Assembly (NCBI GenBank): GCA_949825025.1
Contig: OX463782.1
Location: forward strand, 6,025,501-6,089,500
Reading direction: 5' to 3'
DNA from: Siphlonurus alternatus
Lineage: Eukaryota > Arthropoda > Insecta > Ephemeroptera > Siphlonuridae
DNA length: 64,000 bases
The notes under the pieces are model-generated. The model was given only the letters and a program-made list of their open reading frames with translations. It was not told where the DNA came from and made no database searches. The translations under genes and the position numbers were made by a program. Shown piece after piece: positions 1 to 30,900 of this stretch; position 1 is the stretch's first letter, and each line of letters opens with the position of its first letter.

Positions 1-2339
1 TAAAAAATGTAGTAAAGATTCTTTTTTGTTCACTGAGACGTATATAAAAGTACGTTCTATAAAAAGGTTATTACTAATTATATGACACTTTCAAATTAGT
101 GAATATATAGTTTTCAAATTGATATTATAAAATTAACGGTATAATTAAGATGAAGATTGTAAATCAAAAACGGGTTATAATATTAAATTGGTCCGGCACG
201 TGCTATAGAGCAGCCGTTCTGTTTTTAATATCCTGGCTGCAGAGATGTTGGCTCCACGCGTCCGTTGATCAGGCAGTGCACCTGCCCACTCGCTCGTGCG
301 AGGAGCCCCTCCCCCTGCCACCTGCCTCTTACAACACCTTGCCTCTGTTCTACATCCCATATATATATAGGAGGGGGAGGAGACATATTACGTCATGCTT
401 TATTTGTTTCAAATTATACTTTATTGTTATTTAATTAATATGTTATATCCCGTGTTTGCAATGCAACTTTTATTTTATTTTTAAATTTATTGATGTATAT
501 AGAAAAAAAAAAAACACGCAAGCTAAAACTGAATCATGGTGGTTTTTATAATAATAACGTTACTCTAATATATATGTATCAGACGCAATATATATTAATA
601 CTATATGGATGCTGCATGCATATATGCCATGTATATAATATTATGCAATATATAGTATTATAATGTTATAATCATAATATACATATATTATGATTATATA
701 TTTATTAAAAAGGAGATATGGTCATGTATGCATATTTATATTATAATATATTATAACGATATTGCATTTATATAAGCAAATTTTATTGAGACTTGCAACA
801 AAATAACTTCAATTTTATTAAGAATCATTAATAATTAAAAAAAAATCGTGAAATTTTGACTTTTTTTCTTCTGCAAGTTCGATTTTTAAACTGAATTCAT
901 ATTATCCACTTAATATAGAAATGAAAATATGCCTTAAAAAATCATAAAATACCGGCTATATATAATATATATACTTATTATATACGCATTAGAGCGTTAT
1001 TTGTGTCATGCAGATCAGATGCAGGCATTAAATTATCGATAAAATGTATTAATATTTTCAAATTCTCAATGGATAATCTTTTTTTCTGCGTACAGTGTGG
1101 GGTGTGATGTTAAAAAGATGAATCGATAAGTTTGAAAATAAGAGGATTGCTATAACACCCTCGCAGTCTGATCTCCCCTAACTGCAGGTAAATACACGCA
1201 GCTCCCCTCAGCATCAGTCAGCAAGTCGATCGATATAGTCTCGCCTGTTATCTCCGCACCTGCATACGCCACACGAGGGGGGCTGATTTAACATACCTGA
1301 ATTATGTGGTTCGAACGTGTCAATGTAAATAATAATGTGACACGTTTAAAGTGCGTTGTTATAATTGTTGCAACAATGAGCTTAATACGTAAAGAAAACA
1401 CAAATTGAGAAAACTATTATAATATACATAAATGTATATATTACATTTTTTACTTCCCGTTGGCAATAAAAAGTTATCCCATTTCCCGCAATTAAACAAA
1501 TGAATCAAACATGACATTCCATGAAACGATTTCAAAATTATGTTTTGACCCCATTCAACAATTTTTATTTCGTGGTTATGCTAATTGTACGTCATCGCTT
1601 CAGAAAATTTCCCCTTGCAGTCTTAATTGTTAATCACCATGCCCCGTAAGATTAACATAGGGCATGGTTAGTTAACAAGATACTTCAAGTGGGAAAATTT
1701 CCAAGGCAACAAGTGTACTTTGCCACAATTACATCATGAAATTCGAACGAACAGTTGAACCACGTAAATTCTAGCATTCACTCCGACAGTTCTTATAAAC
1801 GCCGCTGCTTAAAGTTTCACCGTATAATATATATACTATTCTAGTGGCTGCTCACACAACATGCAGTGATCGCACCTGCCATGGTAATGCTATATTGTAC
1901 GCGTAGAAAGCGGCTATGATATAGTCTGCAACATATTGTGGACAATTTCTATTTGTGGACACAAAAATTTGAATGTGAAAATATAATTTCCAATGTTTTA
2001 TCTCACTTTTCTTATGCTATTTTTTTTTTGGTTTTTACTTTTTAGTTTTTACATAAGTTATAAATTTGTATAATTTTATTTTGTTTGTACGGCACAAAAA
2101 GTGAGTTGTATAATGTATGGGGTGCTTACGTTTTAAGTTGATAAATTTTAGAGATGATCATAATATACATTATAAATAAGTTTATTTACATGCTTAAAAA
2201 CCTGCCTGCTGGAAATGCCATGCACGCACAATACTTCCAGTTTAAGCTTTTTATTAACTACTAAGGGGTATATATTTTTATGTTATTTGTTCGTAATTAA
2301 AAATATTAAACAATTTTTTAATAAATTTAGTCGCAAATT
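1..2339. other. AT-rich non-coding DNA
   Basis: No gene seen apart from the short family B MITE at 1587-1718. A GC-richer patch at 185-360 with two CACCTG boxes produces overlapping short ORFs on both strands that I do not regard as genes. Confidence 0.6.
1587..1718. mobile_element. Short MITE, family B copy 1
   Basis: Bounded by GTAC, with partial inverted arms (AGAAAATTTCCCC / GGGAAAATTTCC) and the core GTTAATCACCATGCCCCGTAA. The same core occurs inverted in 50260-50393. Confidence 0.6.
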
Positions 2340-3830
2340 AAAGCGCCTTGCAGGTTAGGTGACTGCTTGAGCATTCATGCTTCGCGGGTTGCCTATTTCA
2401 TAAGGCGCACACTGTCCCGAAAATGAGCGGAAACGTCCGACGCCGGTCTCCGAAGGTTGTTATCGGCGCCGCGGGGAGGTTATTACGACGAGAGTGACGC
2501 GTGCCGGACGGCAGACGGTGTAACAACAGCTGGCGGCCAGGCAGGTGCGCAGATAATGGACCAAGGATGCTTAAATGATTGACTTTTACTGCCGTCTATA
2601 ATCTTACTATAAATAAATTTCAAAAGAAAATAAACAGGAAAACCATTTCCTTTTATAAAAAAATATACATAATTAATTTAATTTTTTTCAAATATAATAG
2701 TCGTTCTTAACAAGTATTTCATTATAATAATGTTAAATTTTAAAAAAACACTATAATAGTCTTTGTCATATGCCAAAGCGTTATTCCCTGTGTATTAATA
2801 CATGTGGGAATGTACGAACAAAAGTACCCTGAACCATATTTAAAGGTTAAAGGAACGTAAAGCAACAACACTGATTTTTGCTTAAATTAATGAGTGTTTG
2901 AGTGAGTATATAATAAGAACGGCACGATGTCAAGAGTGGATTGGTCCAGATATTTTGTGTGGGGGTGTACTGGATGACGTCACGGATGCTGTGTGGACTC
3001 CGATCTCTCCCGTGTAAACAAACTAACCGCTCTCTTTATACTATATTGACACAGTGCACGCTCTCAAGTTTCAGCTGCTACTCAATCGCACTTGCCACTA
3101 ATTGATTCTTATATACTGTCTAATCAAAAATAAATATATATTGATAATTTTACATCTTAATTTCAATATGAAATTTTGTTGATGGAAAGCAAGTTTAAAA
3201 CTGTCAAACTACCAAAATACTAAATAATATATATTATAGCGTCAGTATAGTATTATATATATTATACTTTTTTCACGGGGCTGTTTTCTGATTTCTATGC
3301 ATGATAATTAATGTCAAGGGTTGCTCCCATCTCCTGCAATGGGGGTGATTCATGAAAGATTTATCCAGAAATTATCCAGGTGGATTTTCATGAGCTTAAC
3401 ACCGGGTATCGCGTTAATTACGATGCTCTTTTTTTTATCGCCAAATATGGCCACCAATGGATGTTACAGCAAGTGCGCATTATTCGCGTCGCTGCAGGCT
3501 GGAAATCGCTTATGTAAATCCACAATCCACCTTATATAACTGCGGTTAGCGCCTGCCTATATTTAATCTATACTAAACGTGCATTCTGGTTATAGTGAGA
3601 AATCTGGATAACCACTTTCGAGAATTGCGTCCAATATATTATTATATACGTACACCCCCACACACGGAACCCCGCGATAGTTCAGCATCATCACTGATGG
3701 ACGACGTGACAAGTTCGTGCGGTCACACACCCGCGTGTTCCTTCCTTCCTCCAGTGACGTCATCACGCCGCTCCTAGCTCCGAGACTTCCCGGCGACGAC
3801 TCTCATCTGATGCGGAGATTGCATAACGTT
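2340..3830. promoter_or_regulatory. Upstream GC-rich islands (2340-2565, 2930-3070, 3650-3830)
   Basis: Three GC-richer patches stand out of AT-rich DNA upstream of the RREB1-like gene. Two carry perfect CREs (2975-2982 and 3755-3762), and one a forkhead-like GTAAACAAAC near 3014. No coding sequence or splice structure is convincing. Confidence 0.3.
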
Positions 3831-6419
3831 ATATACCCCACACTTATCGCTGATCATATCCATATGATGAGCAACAATTGGAGTTACATATTGCACATAT
3901 GATTACATAATCGTCACCTCAGAATATAATTTTTTATGGAACACTGACATTACAGTACTATTTAAATAAGGTTTAGAAATGCAACAAAATTCTACTTTTT
4001 TGAAGTGATAAATTTTGCTAATATAATTAAAGCCGGATTCACAATGCAGCTTCACTTTTTTCTGACGCGCGTCAGAAGTTCAGAAGCTTGCCTTGCCAAG
4101 CTTCTATTATACAGAAAAGACGGGCGTCAAATTTCAACCAATCAGATCGATGTGTTTGACGCGCGTCTAGGTGAATTAATACAACAAAGCACGCTTCATT
4201 TAGAGTGCAGTATGTTTAAAACAAATTTATATAGACTTAAATCTGAATTGAACGTATTGGCATCAGATCTGGTCAGCATTTGTCCTTATAATTAACCTGC
4301 ATGATCTGTTGCCCGAGTGCAACAGCAGAGACATGACGGTGCACAATCACATCCGGTGAATGCACGGCTGCTGCAGTGGTCTCAGTTTGCACCAACTGGA
4401 GACTGGATGCTGAGCTCGCATCTTGAGATGACATACTCGTGAGAGATGTTTTTGATGATGACGCATTCCACGTACGATCGTAAAACTTGAGCGAGAAATA
4501 TTGTTTTATAAATAATATTTTATTATGACACGTGTATTGAAAAAGGGAAATGAATCTGCATACTATAGACATGCACAATCTGAAATTTAATATTCTCCCC
4601 GCCCGCGGGTAAATTAAATTAAAACCTAATTTGGTCAAAATCTCAAATTGAATGGGTGGTCCCCCACATTGATGGCAATTCAGCCAATTCACCTCACCAA
4701 AACTGCGACCTATTTAATTCCATTACATCGCTGAATGGATTTAAAATAAAGAATTTAATCCGTCCGTCTCATATTCTTTTTAAGGATGCGTAATATATAT
4801 GTGTGTATATAAACGTTTGAAAAGACAATAATTACACCAAGTTGGCGATAATATTATATATATATTATATATAATATTATTATAATATAATATATATATA
4901 ATATAATATTATTATTATTATAATATTATAATATATATTATATATAATATTATCGCCAACTTGGTGTAATTATTGTCTTTTCAAACGTTTTATTACTGAT
5001 TTGGCCTAATTTAATTCTGTCTTAATTGCATGATCTTATATATAATCGAACAGCATATATAATATGTAAATTACTTTGGTCGTTGGTCGTTGTTTTAAAG
5101 AAGTTAATTGAAGTCGATTGTTTTTAAAATTTTGTTTGTGATGACAGGAATAATTGCATGAAGATTTGTTTTAATTTAATTCATATTTTTATTTTTATCT
5201 CCTATAGTTCTTACACAATGCATGTAATTTAGTGGTTAAATGCGGACGTTTTTTAAACTTGGTGGGGGGCCTAAACTTCTCCACAGAAAAAAAAATTACT
5301 TGAATAATAATTATTATCCACACACTTCCGCTAACGTTGTTGAAAGTTAAGGTGAATTTACATGAGCGATTATTTTAAGCGATATGATGCGAATATTACG
5401 CACTTGCTGGGAAATTCTTATTGGCAGCACTCTTTGTCATGATTTCATCGTCTCAATACGTGTAAATCGTAATGGGGAATTAGCTTAGGAAACATGAAGT
5501 GCATCAAAAATTCAAGTGGTATCACGTAAATATACCTTTATATAGCTAATTAATTGCCAAGGTATATAGCCTAGATTCCTGTCATGGGCGGATGCTGACT
5601 GGATCTCACAAGTCTACATCAAAGCCACATCACAATACACGTGTCATCGTTTGAAGCATGTATTGTGCTTGCAGTCAGCACACACACAATATAATAACAT
5701 ACCCTTAAAAAATGTCTTCTTGAAAACATGTCTCTTTTTTTTTTTCTATATAATCCTCTGATAAAACTTCAAAGCGTTATGATAGAGTGCGCGTGATTTG
5801 TTGTTGGAATCATTAGACTAGCGATACAAGAGGAAATAATGTCTGTCGTGTGTAAAGGAGCAACAACATTTCATGAATACAGGGGACTATCTTCTCGTAA
5901 ATCTATTTAAGCTATATATATAATTATGCACCTAAGTTATGTAATCTTTAATATCATCAGATATAACTTCTCAGTGACAATGTTTGAAACTGCGTGTATT
6001 TATAGAAATAATTAATGAAATGTTTACACAATATACACAGTTTTAATTACAAAATATTGCAAACAATTATTAATTATTCTGTATATATATTCTTGTTTTT
6101 AATTAAGCTGTTATTTATTTCATTATATGTTTATGCTTATAATCTTCGCCTCAGAATGTTTCCTGGTCTTATCAGGGTAAAGCTGCTGTTTCATGCATGT
6201 TGGTACTGATAAAAAGACATAAGTCCATGCATGCATTCATTAAATTTTATTGTAATCAGTATTTCATCGATCTGACTGATATGTAAATTTGTAATTTTTT
6301 CATAAATGGACTTAAATGTCTTTCTATATTTTTTCTGCTTCCGGTGCGGACTCTCACATGATCAGTTATAGAAAATGCATCATTATTTGCTACCGTAGCA
6401 CTCTTTGGACTAAGTAAAA
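3831..6419. other. AT-rich non-coding DNA with repeats
   Basis: Contains a possible old MITE near 4023-4200 (paired GACGCGCGTC palindromes), the 4811-4990 palindrome and no convincing gene. A minus-strand open frame (4273-4692) is discussed under findings. Confidence 0.5.
4811..4990. repeat. 180-bp near-perfect palindrome
   Basis: AAACGTTTGAAAAGACAATA at the left is matched exactly by its complement at the right end; arms extend through CACCAAGTTGGCGATAATAT into an AT-only centre that is itself self-complementary. It could form a cruciform. Probably a palindromic MITE. Confidence 0.85.
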
Positions 6420-6579
6420 TGACGTCACTATTCTTGCATCTCCTCCGACATTTCGCTGCTGTTATCTGTCTCCCGGGGCGACGCCTATCCGTCTCTCTCT
6501 CTATTGCCGCTGTCGCCACTGCTCGCCAACAGCAGCAGCAGCATCATGAGTAGTCTGCCTTGACAGATCGGAGCGAGCG
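6420..6579 (+). promoter_or_regulatory. Candidate promoter / 5' UTR of the RREB1-like gene with CRE and a short uORF
   Basis: A palindromic CRE, TGACGTCA, sits at 6420-6427, followed by a GC-rich tract with CT repeats leading to the ATG at 6580. A five-codon upstream ORF (ATG 6546, TGA ending 6563) lies 16 nt before the main ATG and could damp translation. The transcription start is not visible from sequence alone. Confidence 0.4.
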
Positions 6580-24360
<17,781 letters not shown>

Positions 24361-26260
24361 TATTGCCTCACCATTGAGGTTTGAGCGAAATCTTAGGTTA
24401 TGCTCACCCCCCTATTTAAATGCCAAAGTATTTTTTTTTATTTAAAAAAATAATAAGGGCATTTATTGTTTATTTAATTTATAAAAATAATAATCAGACT
24501 GCAATAAATTATTGTATACTTTTCATTTATTTGAAATGGCTTAATAAATATGGTTACCTGTAAAATATAATATTTAAAAATTCCTGCTATAATTGACGCT
24601 GTTGAATTTGGCATTCCTTTTTTTTATGAATTATTATAATTTTAATTATAATAGGATTAATTAAAATGATCTGTATCATAGAATGTTTGATTGTGTTCAG
24701 ATCACATACTTTTTTTTTTTTTTAGTGTAGCATACGTATTATATAGATAAAACATATTACTGTATAATATAGAAGAACCATGAAGTTGTTCCTTTTTTTT
24801 CATTTTACTAGAATCAAAATAAGTAAGCAAATGTGTGGTTCACTTGTGTATATTTGTCGTCTTAAGAATACGTTATCGAATTTTAAGTTTGAATATTTTT
24901 TGTTTTCAATTTACACAAAAATAATAATAGTATAAAAAAAAATCTTAAGCTTTTTTCGTGGCACCTACACCTAATATGCCTTATATCAAATATAATAATA
25001 ACAACGAGTTTGTATAATAATCTCATGTACATAGTAATGTATTAGCAAACTCGTTACACACAATAATCACTGACAAAATGTGCTATGTCAAAAGTTTTCT
25101 CAAGTTATGTGTGTTTGTGAAAATGAACAGTTTAATAAAAAATTAGCTTGTTGCTAGTGCCTTTTAATTAAGGAATATTATATAAAGTTACCAACTTTTT
25201 ACAAGTATCTCCTTTTTTTTTTCAGTCGTTTTTTTTATTATTATTAAAAACTGGTCTTATTACTTAGGGTAATTATTACAACAAATATTAGAGTCCCAAA
25301 GTTTTTTGTACGAATGTATTTAATTATTGTTAGTTGGTTAGGACTGACTGACAAAATATCTATCAATGCACAGGGTTTTTTATGTACTTATCTACACAAT
25401 CAAAGCACTTATATTATTATTATATTAATGATCAAATATATGTAATCTCATAAACCATATAGTGGTGGTAAGCATTTTTTTTTTTTTTTAAATTGTGCTT
25501 GGCGGGTAGTCATTAATATGTTTTATTATTTGTGGATTGCCAGTATTCGATTATAATTATTATTACTTGGTATATTATGTTACCTGATAACAAATATATC
25601 AAAATATTTTTCATTGATCTGCTTACACTTGTATCATTCCAATTATTGTAATTTATTATTTCTTAATTTATTTTTTCTCTTAATTTGTTTTTTGTTTTTG
25701 TGTGATAAATAATTGTCAAAGAAAATAGCATTCCAAAGTTTCATATTTTTTTTTAGTTTGTAAGTTATTAAAAAAAAATGTAAAAAAAAAAAAAAAAAAA
25801 AAAAATCTTGTCAATTTTTTTGTTATTAAATAATTTAAATCAGGGATTTGTTTTTCTGTGATTGAAATGAATAAAAAAATATGTAATCTCAATCATTTGT
25901 AAGAAATGGAACATTTTTTTTTTGTGTTGGGTAATTAAATTGTGTTATTTGTTAATATTATTTCACATTGTAAATACAATTAAGCATGTGTACAGTCACT
26001 TTTCTTCTGTTGGAGTATCGCACCATCACTGTAATTTCTTCTATAGTGGCCTCGCGTTGTTTGCTTTCTATATACCACAGATTTGTTAAATATTATTTCT
26101 CTTTGCATTATTATAATATGTAAAATTTTTGAGAAAGGAAGAAAAATAAAATTAAAAAAATTTAGTCTTGGCTAATGATATGAAAAAAATTGTAAAACGC
26201 TATTCCATTTTTTGTTCCTTTATACTTAATAAATAAAATTTCTCAAATATATTTTATAAT
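24361..26260 (+). other. Probable 3' UTR of the RREB1-like gene and downstream AT-rich DNA
   Basis: AT-rich, no coding potential. Canonical AATAAA signals occur at 24503-24508, 24543-24548 and 26145-26150, so both a short and a long 3' UTR are possible. It contains several T-runs of 8 or more and an A-run at about 25782-25804. The true cleavage site cannot be chosen from sequence. Confidence 0.4.
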
Positions 26261-26977
26261 TTTTTTATTTATTATACTAACCTTTTCACACAATTAAATA
26301 AAAAAATGGGGAATAAATAAAATAATAAGCTGAAATTGTCAATTTTTATAATTAAAAATTATAGTCATGCACTATAATAATGTCACTGGATATGTACTAT
26401 ATTTTAGCCATACACATCTCACAATGTCATCAGTTCAAATTCGAGCTTTTGATGATTGTGTTGGTTCAACAATTATTATTAAGTTTGACTGATCTTCGAG
26501 TGAGTTTATTATAAATTAATAATTATATAAGTATAGCCACTTATGATGCATACTCACTGCATGAGTTTTAGACTGCAGCATTTATTATAATGGTCTATCC
26601 ACAAGCTCCTTTTGCCTTTACTTTCAGATTAGATCGATTATAAAAGAAAAATTAATTTTACGAGTATAATATGTAGCATATATAGGACAGTTTTTGGATC
26701 ATATAATTATATATACGGTATACGTACATATGAACATGCGCAGTTTGATTAAAAAAAATATAGTAGGTTATCACCTTTTTTTATTTATCTTTAAGTGCGC
26801 ATCATGGTTTCTCCAACTTGAAAAACTGCGAGGTACTCTTCCAATATATTAAAAAAACTCATACATAATATACAGGGGGGAGAAAAAAATACAAATTTCT
26901 TTTAATATATTTATATATTATATATTGCATCAAATAAATATTTTACTCTGACTTTTATATAAAATTAAAATATAATA

Positions 26978-27103
26978 AAATGAAATTATGATAATGAAAA
27001 ATAAGCTAAAGAAAATATTTTTATATTTTAATTTTATTTTATTAATTATTAAAATATAAAAATATTTTCTTTAACTTATTTTTCATTATCATAATTTCAT
27101 TTG
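26978..27103. repeat. AT-rich hairpin with arms of about 55 bp
   Basis: AAATGAAATTATGATAATG... pairs with ...CATTATCATAATTTCATTT; one or two mismatches. Lies in the spacer between the RREB1-like gene and TRAPPC2L. Confidence 0.75.
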
Positions 27104-27597
27104 ATAAATTTATATATAATCTAGAGATAAAAGATATTAATTATTTGCTCTTGAAAATTAATTACGAAAGTTCAAATAAAAACAAAGCTACACGATATAT
27201 CAAAAGTAATATCCAGGGAAGTCTTTTCCTTGATATATTTTACATATGTTATATCTGACACTATTTTTCACTTTATATACAGAATCTCAATGCAAAAAAA
27301 ATAATAGGTAAAATATTAATAATGTAAAAATAATAATGTAAAAAAAAAAAAAAAAACGTGAAGTATTTAATTTGGGTAGGGAAATATAATTTAAAAAAAA
27401 ATTTAATCTTTATTTCTATTATATTATATATGCGCGCAACTTTAAATTTCAAAATGAATCGAAATGAATTAAATATTTTGATTAAATTAAGAATTAAAGG
27501 AAAGGTAATAACGATCGAGAAACGCAATAAACACATTTTTTTTTTTCTTGTCACTGGTGTCACTGAGGATCGTGACGTCATAAAATAGACTTTCAAT

Positions 27598-27665
27598 ATA
27601 TATTTTTTAAAAATGGTTCCCGGTCTCAGAAAAATCTGAAAAAATTCACAGTACCATATTTTTTT
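27598..27665. repeat. Family A MITE fragment
   Basis: Contains CGGTCTCAGAAAAATCTGAAAAAATTCA, matching one arm of family A. No second arm seen. A similar half-copy lies at about 59773-59840. Confidence 0.5.
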
Positions 27666-27719
27666 ACCAATTTTACGTCCTTCTTTCGATAAGCCACTAA
27701 AATTTTCACATTCTAATAT

Positions 27720-27948
27720 CTCGAATCCCCATGATGACGGACCCCGTGGATCTGGGTGGTCCAGTGCATAATCCCCTGGGAGATATGCAACCCTGCCATA
27801 AGAATCCGCGAGTGCGAGGACTGCGAGGAGCTCGGGGCCGGTGAGCGATTCGCGAGGAGGCGAGGAGAGAGCGAGAGGGGATTGAGCGATTGAGGGGAAG
27901 CTGGGGAAGTACTGGAAGTAGGCATCAGCTGGTTGTTGGTTGCCAGCC
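27720..27948 (+). promoter_or_regulatory. TRAPPC2L promoter-proximal region / 5' UTR
   Basis: A GC-rich island between AT-rich spacer and the TRAPPC2L ATG, with no TATA box I can identify, as expected for a housekeeping gene. A CRE (TGACGTCA, 27573-27580) lies about 375 bp upstream of the ATG. The minus strand is open across here, but it has no recognisable protein and I regard it as a shadow. Confidence 0.4.
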
Positions 27949-27981
27949 ATGGCGGTTTGTGTAGCTGTCATCGGCAAAGAC
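27949..27981 (+). CDS. TRAPPC2L: TRAPPC2L coding exon 1
   Basis: Eleven codons, [11 protein letters not shown], then donor GTGAGT at 27982, phase 0. The start context GCCAGCCATGG is a strong Kozak match. Too short to be found by ORF length alone; identified by the conserved family N-terminus. Confidence 0.95.
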
Positions 27982-30900
27982 GTGAGTATTTCCTAGGTTT
28001 TCGTAGTCATCCTCAGATAAATTAACATTAATAATTAGTTAGATCAGGACAATATAACATATTCATTAATGCAAGCGTCTTAAATTAGATAAAAGTGCTA
28101 ATTTGAGCTTGCTATCAGTTCTCAAAATATGCATAGTTAGTGTCACGCCTTCTTCTTGAAAAGAACGTTTTGTTGTTATATGGAACTCGTGGAGTTTTTG
28201 TTTATTCTTTATTTTACACAAAACTTGTTTCACATTATCTTATAGTTGATGAGGTTTAACCTGCTTAATTAAAGAGTCGATACTTGTGTCATGTAAGCTC
28301 ATGTAGGGTATTATAGTCAATATTATTAGAAAACTTTTGAAACGCACAACATCCACATGTTTTGAATGGGCTGCATGAGCAAGTTCCAAACTAATTAAAC
28401 AGCGAATAAGCACCACCTGTCTGATAATACGATGTATGCTCAGAACTCTCCGAAGTACATCTCGTGCCTCAACCCGAACCTGGAGCTGAATTTCCACTAC
28501 AAGGTGCACACCTCGCTGGACGTCGTTGAGGAGAAATTGTCGACCGTCGGCAAGTCGAGCGGCGACGTTCGTGAGCTCTACCTCGGCCTGCTATACTCCA
28601 CTGAGGAGCACAAGATGTATCCTTTCTGCCATTTAATTGAACATATAAATATATTTATTGGAACATTTAATTACAAGAAAGTAAGGCAAGAAACTTGCAC
28701 GTTCATTATAGTCTCTTCCATGAGACGGAAAAGTGTGTCAGCTGAATTGTGAGCTCCGTATCATACAGTTCCCCGAGATTCAGGTTGCACAGCACAGGGA
28801 GACTAGCGTGGAGGGTGACATAAAGAGGGGGGTGGGGTCATCAGAGGAGGGTGGGTGGGACATTTTTTGTTTAAATTTTAAACTGCCGTGGTATAAAGGT
28901 GATACTATATATTAAGGTGCTTTCACATATTCGAAAATCGCTACGGAAACGCTCCGTAGCTACTCCGTAGCAAATGTGTTGATTTTGCTGCGGCGCTCCG
29001 TAGCACCTCGCGATCTTCTGAGGCACGTTCTACGGAACTCCGTAGCAAAATCAAGATGAGTTTGATTTTGCTGCGGCATTCACATGATTTTCCGCCGCAG
29101 CTGCCGCAGACGAACAAGAATATGTGAAAGGCTTACGGCATTGCTACGGAACTCCGTAGCGATTTTCGAATATGTGAAAGCACCTTAATGTATATGCACA
29201 CATTTTTTGGCTGAAAAATGGATGAGGGGGTTCCATATGTAAGTGATTGATCAAAAAGAAGTTGATGGACTCGTCAATAAATTATAAAGTTGTAATGTGA
29301 GTTCGCCTTTTTAGAAGCTGACTCAGTCTGCATAAGAAAAAGTCATAACAACATTTTTATTAAACTATATAGGTTTTACATACCATTTTTGTGTATGTAA
29401 AACCTATATAGTTTATTATGTTTACTTCGCCTGATAATGTTATATCAAACAATATTATTATTATTTTTTTTTTTTAAAGTGAACGCTGCAATATGGGTAG
29501 TATAGACACTTTATTTTTGTAATGACCTCAGCTTGCCCAGTTCTCCTTGACCGAAGTCAGATTTGGCTACGTGAGCAACACCAAGATCCGGTTCATCATC
29601 GTGGCCGAGTCCGCCAACACTTCCCTCCGCGACAACGAAGTCCGCATGGTGAGTCCAGTCCGTCGTCTCAATTAGAATACAATTAATTTTATTGTGAATT
29701 GATTTTATATTTTAATAATTTATCCCTTGGAAAACTAGTGGGTGTATGTAAGACAAATAATTGGCTGTAATGTTACGCAGTGGTGAAGGAGCTACTTGCA
29801 TTATTTTTTTAATACATTACTTACATGACAGAGAACCTTGAGTGAAGTATTTTTTTTTAGACTTAAAGGGAGCGATTAAGCAAGCGTTACAAAGCATTTT
29901 TTACACCGTTAACTATTCTTAAAACGCTTGCTGAATCACACCCAAACTGTCTTAAACCCCTTTAAAAATTGTGCTACAAAAAGATATGACATCATAATTA
30001 TGTAAATTAAAGGGGTACCAAAGTGAATACTTTTTTTACATGTTCGGGCAGCTACGAATTATTCTAATATCCCTGTGGCTCAATATTTACGTACGATGCC
30101 TAGTTATTTTATAATTAATTATTTAGTTTGAAAAGTGAGTTTGAAAACCGTTGGTTGATTCAAGCATCCCCGCGGCCGCAGCGGCCGGTGATACGACAAG
30201 AAGGAGGTTCCCCCGATTCGCGGGAGATTCTCGTCGTATCAGCGGCTGCTGCGGGCGCGCACCGACTTGAATCAACCAACGGTTATCAAACTCACTTTTC
30301 AAACTAAATAATTAATTGTAAAATAACTAGGCATTTTACAAAAATATTGAGACGCAGGGATATCAGAATAATTCTTAGCTGCCCGAATATGTAAAAAAAG
30401 TATTCACTTTGGTACCCCTTTAAGATGTGACATGCAGACATTGGAAACCACTTTAAAACATATCATGACTGCCATAACACCTCAATTTTGAAGGTACAGT
30501 ATTCAAGGAGGGGAACGGCTTCAGTTTTTATATTTTTATCATTTTATAATTAAAATAAAAATTATTATTGCACCAAAACAAATGTCTCCGCCTTTTAAGA
30601 GTTCCTTTAAAAAGTCCCATTGATTGACATTAAAAAAAAGCACCACAGAACTCTTAAGAAAACGGAGAATTGGGACATAATATATTTTTTGGGTGCAATA
30701 ATAGGTTTGACATTTTTTATAACTTAATAAAATTATAAAAGTTAAAGCCGTTCCCCTTTAAAGGCAAAGCCCCTTCTTTAAAGGCTTCAAGAAACCTGAA
30801 AATATTTTATAGTACATAACTCAAATGCTTCTATCCATAGAAACAATAAAATGTCAACACAGGCAGTGAATTACACAGCCCGTAACCGTCCTATATTCAG

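Larger units (their letters stand above)
26261..27719. other. Spacer between the RREB1-like gene and TRAPPC2L
   Basis: Very AT-rich. Contains the 26978-27103 hairpin, a family A fragment and a CRE; no gene. Confidence 0.6.
28617..29560 (+). other. Candidate U12-type (minor spliceosome) intron in TRAPPC2L
   Basis: The 5' end reads GTATCCTTTC and the 3' end holds TCCTTGAC with its branch A about 10 nt before the AG. Both match U12 consensus (GTATCCTT; TCCTTRAC) and the branch spacing is typical. No ordinary GT donor keeps the conserved protein. The 944-bp intron also carries a TTAA-flanked MITE (28912-29188) and a small perfect hairpin (29360-29416). Confidence 0.88.

Noticed and set aside
1290..1330. 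GGTTCGA B-box-like motif suggesting a tRNA
   Set aside because: No cloverleaf or A-box can be drawn around it.
27273..27977. 234-codon minus-strand open frame over the TRAPPC2L 5' region
   Set aside because: It overlaps the certain TRAPPC2L first exon and UTR, has no recognisable domain, and its second half is AT-rich low-complexity translation.
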